Positions 16,511 to 18,118 of a DNA stretch of 18,118 nucleotides are shown one piece after another. The notes under the pieces were generated by a model, which was not told the DNA's origin, did no database searches, and was given only the letters and a program-made list of their open reading frames with translations. The number at the start of each line of letters is the position of its first letter. Position 1 is the first letter of the stretch. The stretch is from the NCBI GenBank assembly GCA_964412895.1, contig CAYPQK010000069.1:1-18118 (forward strand), in the 5' to 3' direction. Source of the DNA: CALMRE01 sp964412895. GTDB lineage: Bacteria > UBP6 > UBA1177 > JAKLFG01. The position numbers and the translations under genes are program-made.

Positions 16511-17577
16511 AGACCTCCTTCTCAATACGCGAACATCTGGAGCAGATCGAACGCAATACCCTGTCGCCCTACGCCGCCTTCTCCGACGCGAGCAAAGGCC
16601 GCGAACGGCCCGACAAACCCTGCCCGATACGGCCGCTCTACCAGCACGACCGCGATCGTATCGTCCACAGCAAAGCCTTCCGGCGGCTCAAGGACAAGAC
16701 GCAGGTGTTCCTGTCGCCTGAAGGAGGCCATTATCGCAACCGGCTGACCCATACCCTTGAGGTCTCTCAGATAGCGCGGACCATAGCCCGGTCGCTCGGC
16801 CTCAACGAACAGCTCGCCGAGGCGATCGCGATGGGGCACGACCTCGGCCACACCCCGTTCGGCCACTCCGGTGAACGGGCGCTGGCGCGACTCCTGCCGG
16901 GCGGGTTCCGCCACGAAGAGCAGAGCCTGCGGGTGGTCGAACTGCTCGCCCGTCAGGGACGCGGCCTCAACCTCAGCTTCGAGGTGCGCGACGGCATCGT
17001 GAAGCACTCGAAAGGGAAGGGGAAACTGACCAAGAAAGAGGGCCTGCCGGCGACGCTCGAAGGGCAGGTGGTGCGCCTTTCCGACATCATCGCCTATGTC
17101 AACCACGATATCGACGACGCCATCGGCGGCGGCTTCATCAAGGAACGCGACATTCCCTGTGTCGGCTGTCTGGGGAAAAAGACCTCGGAGCGGATAAACC
17201 GGCTGGTCATCGATGTCATCCAGACCAGCATGGATGCCCTGCAGGCGGGCGATGTCCGCATCCTCTTGTCCGATACGGCGGCCGCTGCGGTCGAGGAGAC
17301 GCGCGAATTCCTCTACAAAGAGGTCTACGACTCCCCGGCGATACGGCGCGAATTCGAGAAGGCCGAGGCGATCATCAAGGCGCTTTTCGACCATTTCACG
17401 GAGAACTACGATCAGCTGACCCGCTTCTACGAGCCGCTGGTCTCACCCGAACCGGCACGCAACATCGCCGACTTTGTCGCGTCGCTGACCGATTCCTACG
17501 CGATCGCCCTGTACCGGTCGCTGTTCATCCCCGAACGACTGCCGTATCCCGAGCTGCAGCATGATGACGAGAAATAG
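16507..17577 (+). CDS. dgt: dGTPase-like dNTP triphosphohydrolase (HD domain)
   Basis: A 356-residue cytosolic HD-superfamily enzyme that hydrolyses dNTPs, classically dGTP, to the deoxynucleoside and triphosphate, limiting nucleotide pools. The N-terminal motif is RPLYQHDRDRIVHSKAFRRL, then KTQVF, then the HD metal site: H82 (NRLTHTLEV), H111-D112 (GHDLGHTPFGHSGE) and D193 (VVRLSDIIAYVNHDIDDA). Length and the RDRIVHSKAFRRL start fit the short dGTPase-like subgroup common outside Enterobacteria. The ATG overlaps the stop of the ABC1 gene as ATGA, which indicates translational coupling. Its own 3' end overlaps the next gene by 17 bases. Substrate preference cannot be read from the sequence. 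Confidence 0.93.
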   Translation: MKTSFSIREHLEQIERNTLSPYAAFSDASKGRERPDKPCPIRPLYQHDRDRIVHSKAFRRLKDKTQVFLSPEGGHYRNRLTHTLEVSQIARTIARSLGLNEQLAEAIAMGHDLGHTPFGHSGERALARLLPGGFRHEEQSLRVVELLARQGRGLNLSFEVRDGIVKHSKGKGKLTKKEGLPATLEGQVVRLSDIIAYVNHDIDDAIGGGFIKERDIPCVGCLGKKTSERINRLVIDVIQTSMDALQAGDVRILLSDTAAAAVEETREFLYKEVYDSPAIRREFEKAEAIIKALFDHFTENYDQLTRFYEPLVSPEPARNIADFVASLTDSYAIALYRSLFIPERLPYPELQHDDEK

Positions 17578-18118
17578 CACCCTCAAGAACATCATTCTGG
17601 CGCTCTCGATACTGGCCAATCTCCTGTTCGGTGGCTATCTTCTTTTCTTCAATGCGGCGGTGGAGCCCGAGGAACAGCCCGAATGCCGCCTCTACCCGGA
17701 AGGGGAGTGCGCCGCCGATTTCCCGGCGTCGCTCACCGATCGTTCGCCGCTTTTCCACGCCTATTCGCTACGGGGCGACCCGACGGTGTTCCTCGATTTC
17801 TCGCTGAAAGGGACGATACCCGAATCGGTGCAGATGAAATACGACCGTGAACTGCCCTCCGATCTGGTCCGCAACATACAGATGCTGGTCTATTTCTTCC
17901 TCGACTATCAGGTGCGGCTCGGTAAGAACGACCGCATCGCCCTGTTCTACCGGCCGACTGACGGCAAGATAACCTATCTGCGGCTCCGGAGCCGCGCCTA
18001 CAATGCCGTCTTTGAGGCGTTCCTTTACGAAAGGGACGGCATCGAAAGCTATATCACCATCGACGGGTCGGTCCTGCCGCCGTGCCTCAAGAACGGCCCG
18101 TTCGCCGACTGCCCCGAT
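17561..18118 (+). CDS. Membrane-anchored periplasmic protein, possible M23 peptidase N-terminal part (cut by window end)
   Basis: A frame open from the ATG at 17561 to the window edge gives 186 residues without a stop. The first ten residues are positively charged. A hydrophobic anchor spans about residues 11-31 (IILALSILANLLFGGYLLFF), after which the chain is soluble and should lie in the periplasm. Two Cys pairs are visible (PECRLYPEGEC and PPCLKNGPFADC). The stretch from RIALFYRPTDGKITY to SYITIDGSVLPPCLKNGPF resembles the region just upstream of the catalytic domain in M23 peptidoglycan endopeptidases, where YYDxxGxSLxxxFLxxP is common. The catalytic domain would lie outside the window, so this is an inference. 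It overlaps dgt by 17 bases, has no clear Shine-Dalgarno, and is probably translated by coupling. ATG at 17564 is an alternative start. Confidence 0.55.
   Translation, partial: MMTRNSTLKNIILALSILANLLFGGYLLFFNAAVEPEEQPECRLYPEGECAADFPASLTDRSPLFHAYSLRGDPTVFLDFSLKGTIPESVQMKYDRELPSDLVRNIQMLVYFFLDYQVRLGKNDRIALFYRPTDGKITYLRLRSRAYNAVFEAFLYERDGIESYITIDGSVLPPCLKNGPFADCPD

Noticed and set aside
13163..16525. A very long open frame on the minus strand opposite glmS and the ABC1 kinase gene (over 1,100 codons)
   Set aside because: The plus-strand genes are strongly conserved and complete. Antisense frames stay open because GC-rich third positions suppress stop codons. The translation has a shadow composition (rich in Arg, Glu, Asp, His, Val) and no domain.

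Overview
This window reads as a chromosomal segment of a GC-rich, two-membrane (diderm) bacterium, probably from a metagenome assembly because it contains a 10-N gap. Exported lipoproteins with Asp-rich linkers, a Kazal-domain lipoprotein, Asp/Thr-rich tails on secreted peptidases and a CsgG-like/DUF1566 fusion are a style I associate with Myxococcota and related former deltaproteobacterial lineages. That placement is an inference, not a determination. No rRNA, tRNA, CRISPR array, IS element or integrase was seen, and no gene-free stretch exceeds about 140 bases.

Layout. Positions 1-291 hold the AT-richer remnant of a PD-(D/E)XK-like protein interrupted by an in-frame TAG. A YjdF-family membrane protein follows (317-940). 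Three small lipoproteins come next (989-1345, 1366-2088, 2112-2534), each with its lipobox Cys at residue 18; the first is Kazal-like and the third Cys-rich. After a possible terminator and a promoter there is a 93-residue membrane-associated protein (2608-2889). A DUF7064/CrtC-like protein on the minus strand (2905-3927) is divergent from glycogen phosphorylase glgP (4059-6578). A strong nested hairpin with a T-run closes glgP.

A second transcription unit starts at about 6684. It encodes two tandem paralogous secreted HExxH metallopeptidases (6714-8003, 8014-9321), which have diverging acidic repeat tails but the same last seven residues, and an exported CsgG-like/DUF1566 protein (9348-10430). 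A third unit, with a promoter at 10437-10465, is a tight run of five genes: aminopeptidase P (assembly gap inside), an unusually long 846-residue GlmS, an ABC1/UbiB-like kinase, a dGTPase-like HD hydrolase, and a membrane-anchored protein cut by the window end that may be an M23 peptidase. The last three overlap or nearly touch, which implies co-transcription and translational coupling.

How the genes work together. The middle block looks like an exported or surface module of proteases, a putative protease inhibitor and lipoproteins. The last block mixes housekeeping functions: peptide turnover, amino-sugar supply for the envelope, nucleotide-pool control and perhaps peptidoglycan remodelling.

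The most striking signal is not a gene. The tetranucleotide ACGT is absent from all 18,118 bases, although I count by hand about 360 ACG trinucleotides, all followed by A, C or G. Asp-Val, Asn-Val, Tyr-Val and His-Val junctions use T-ending first codons even though C-ending codons dominate elsewhere. This suggests DNA-level avoidance of a restriction or modification site.
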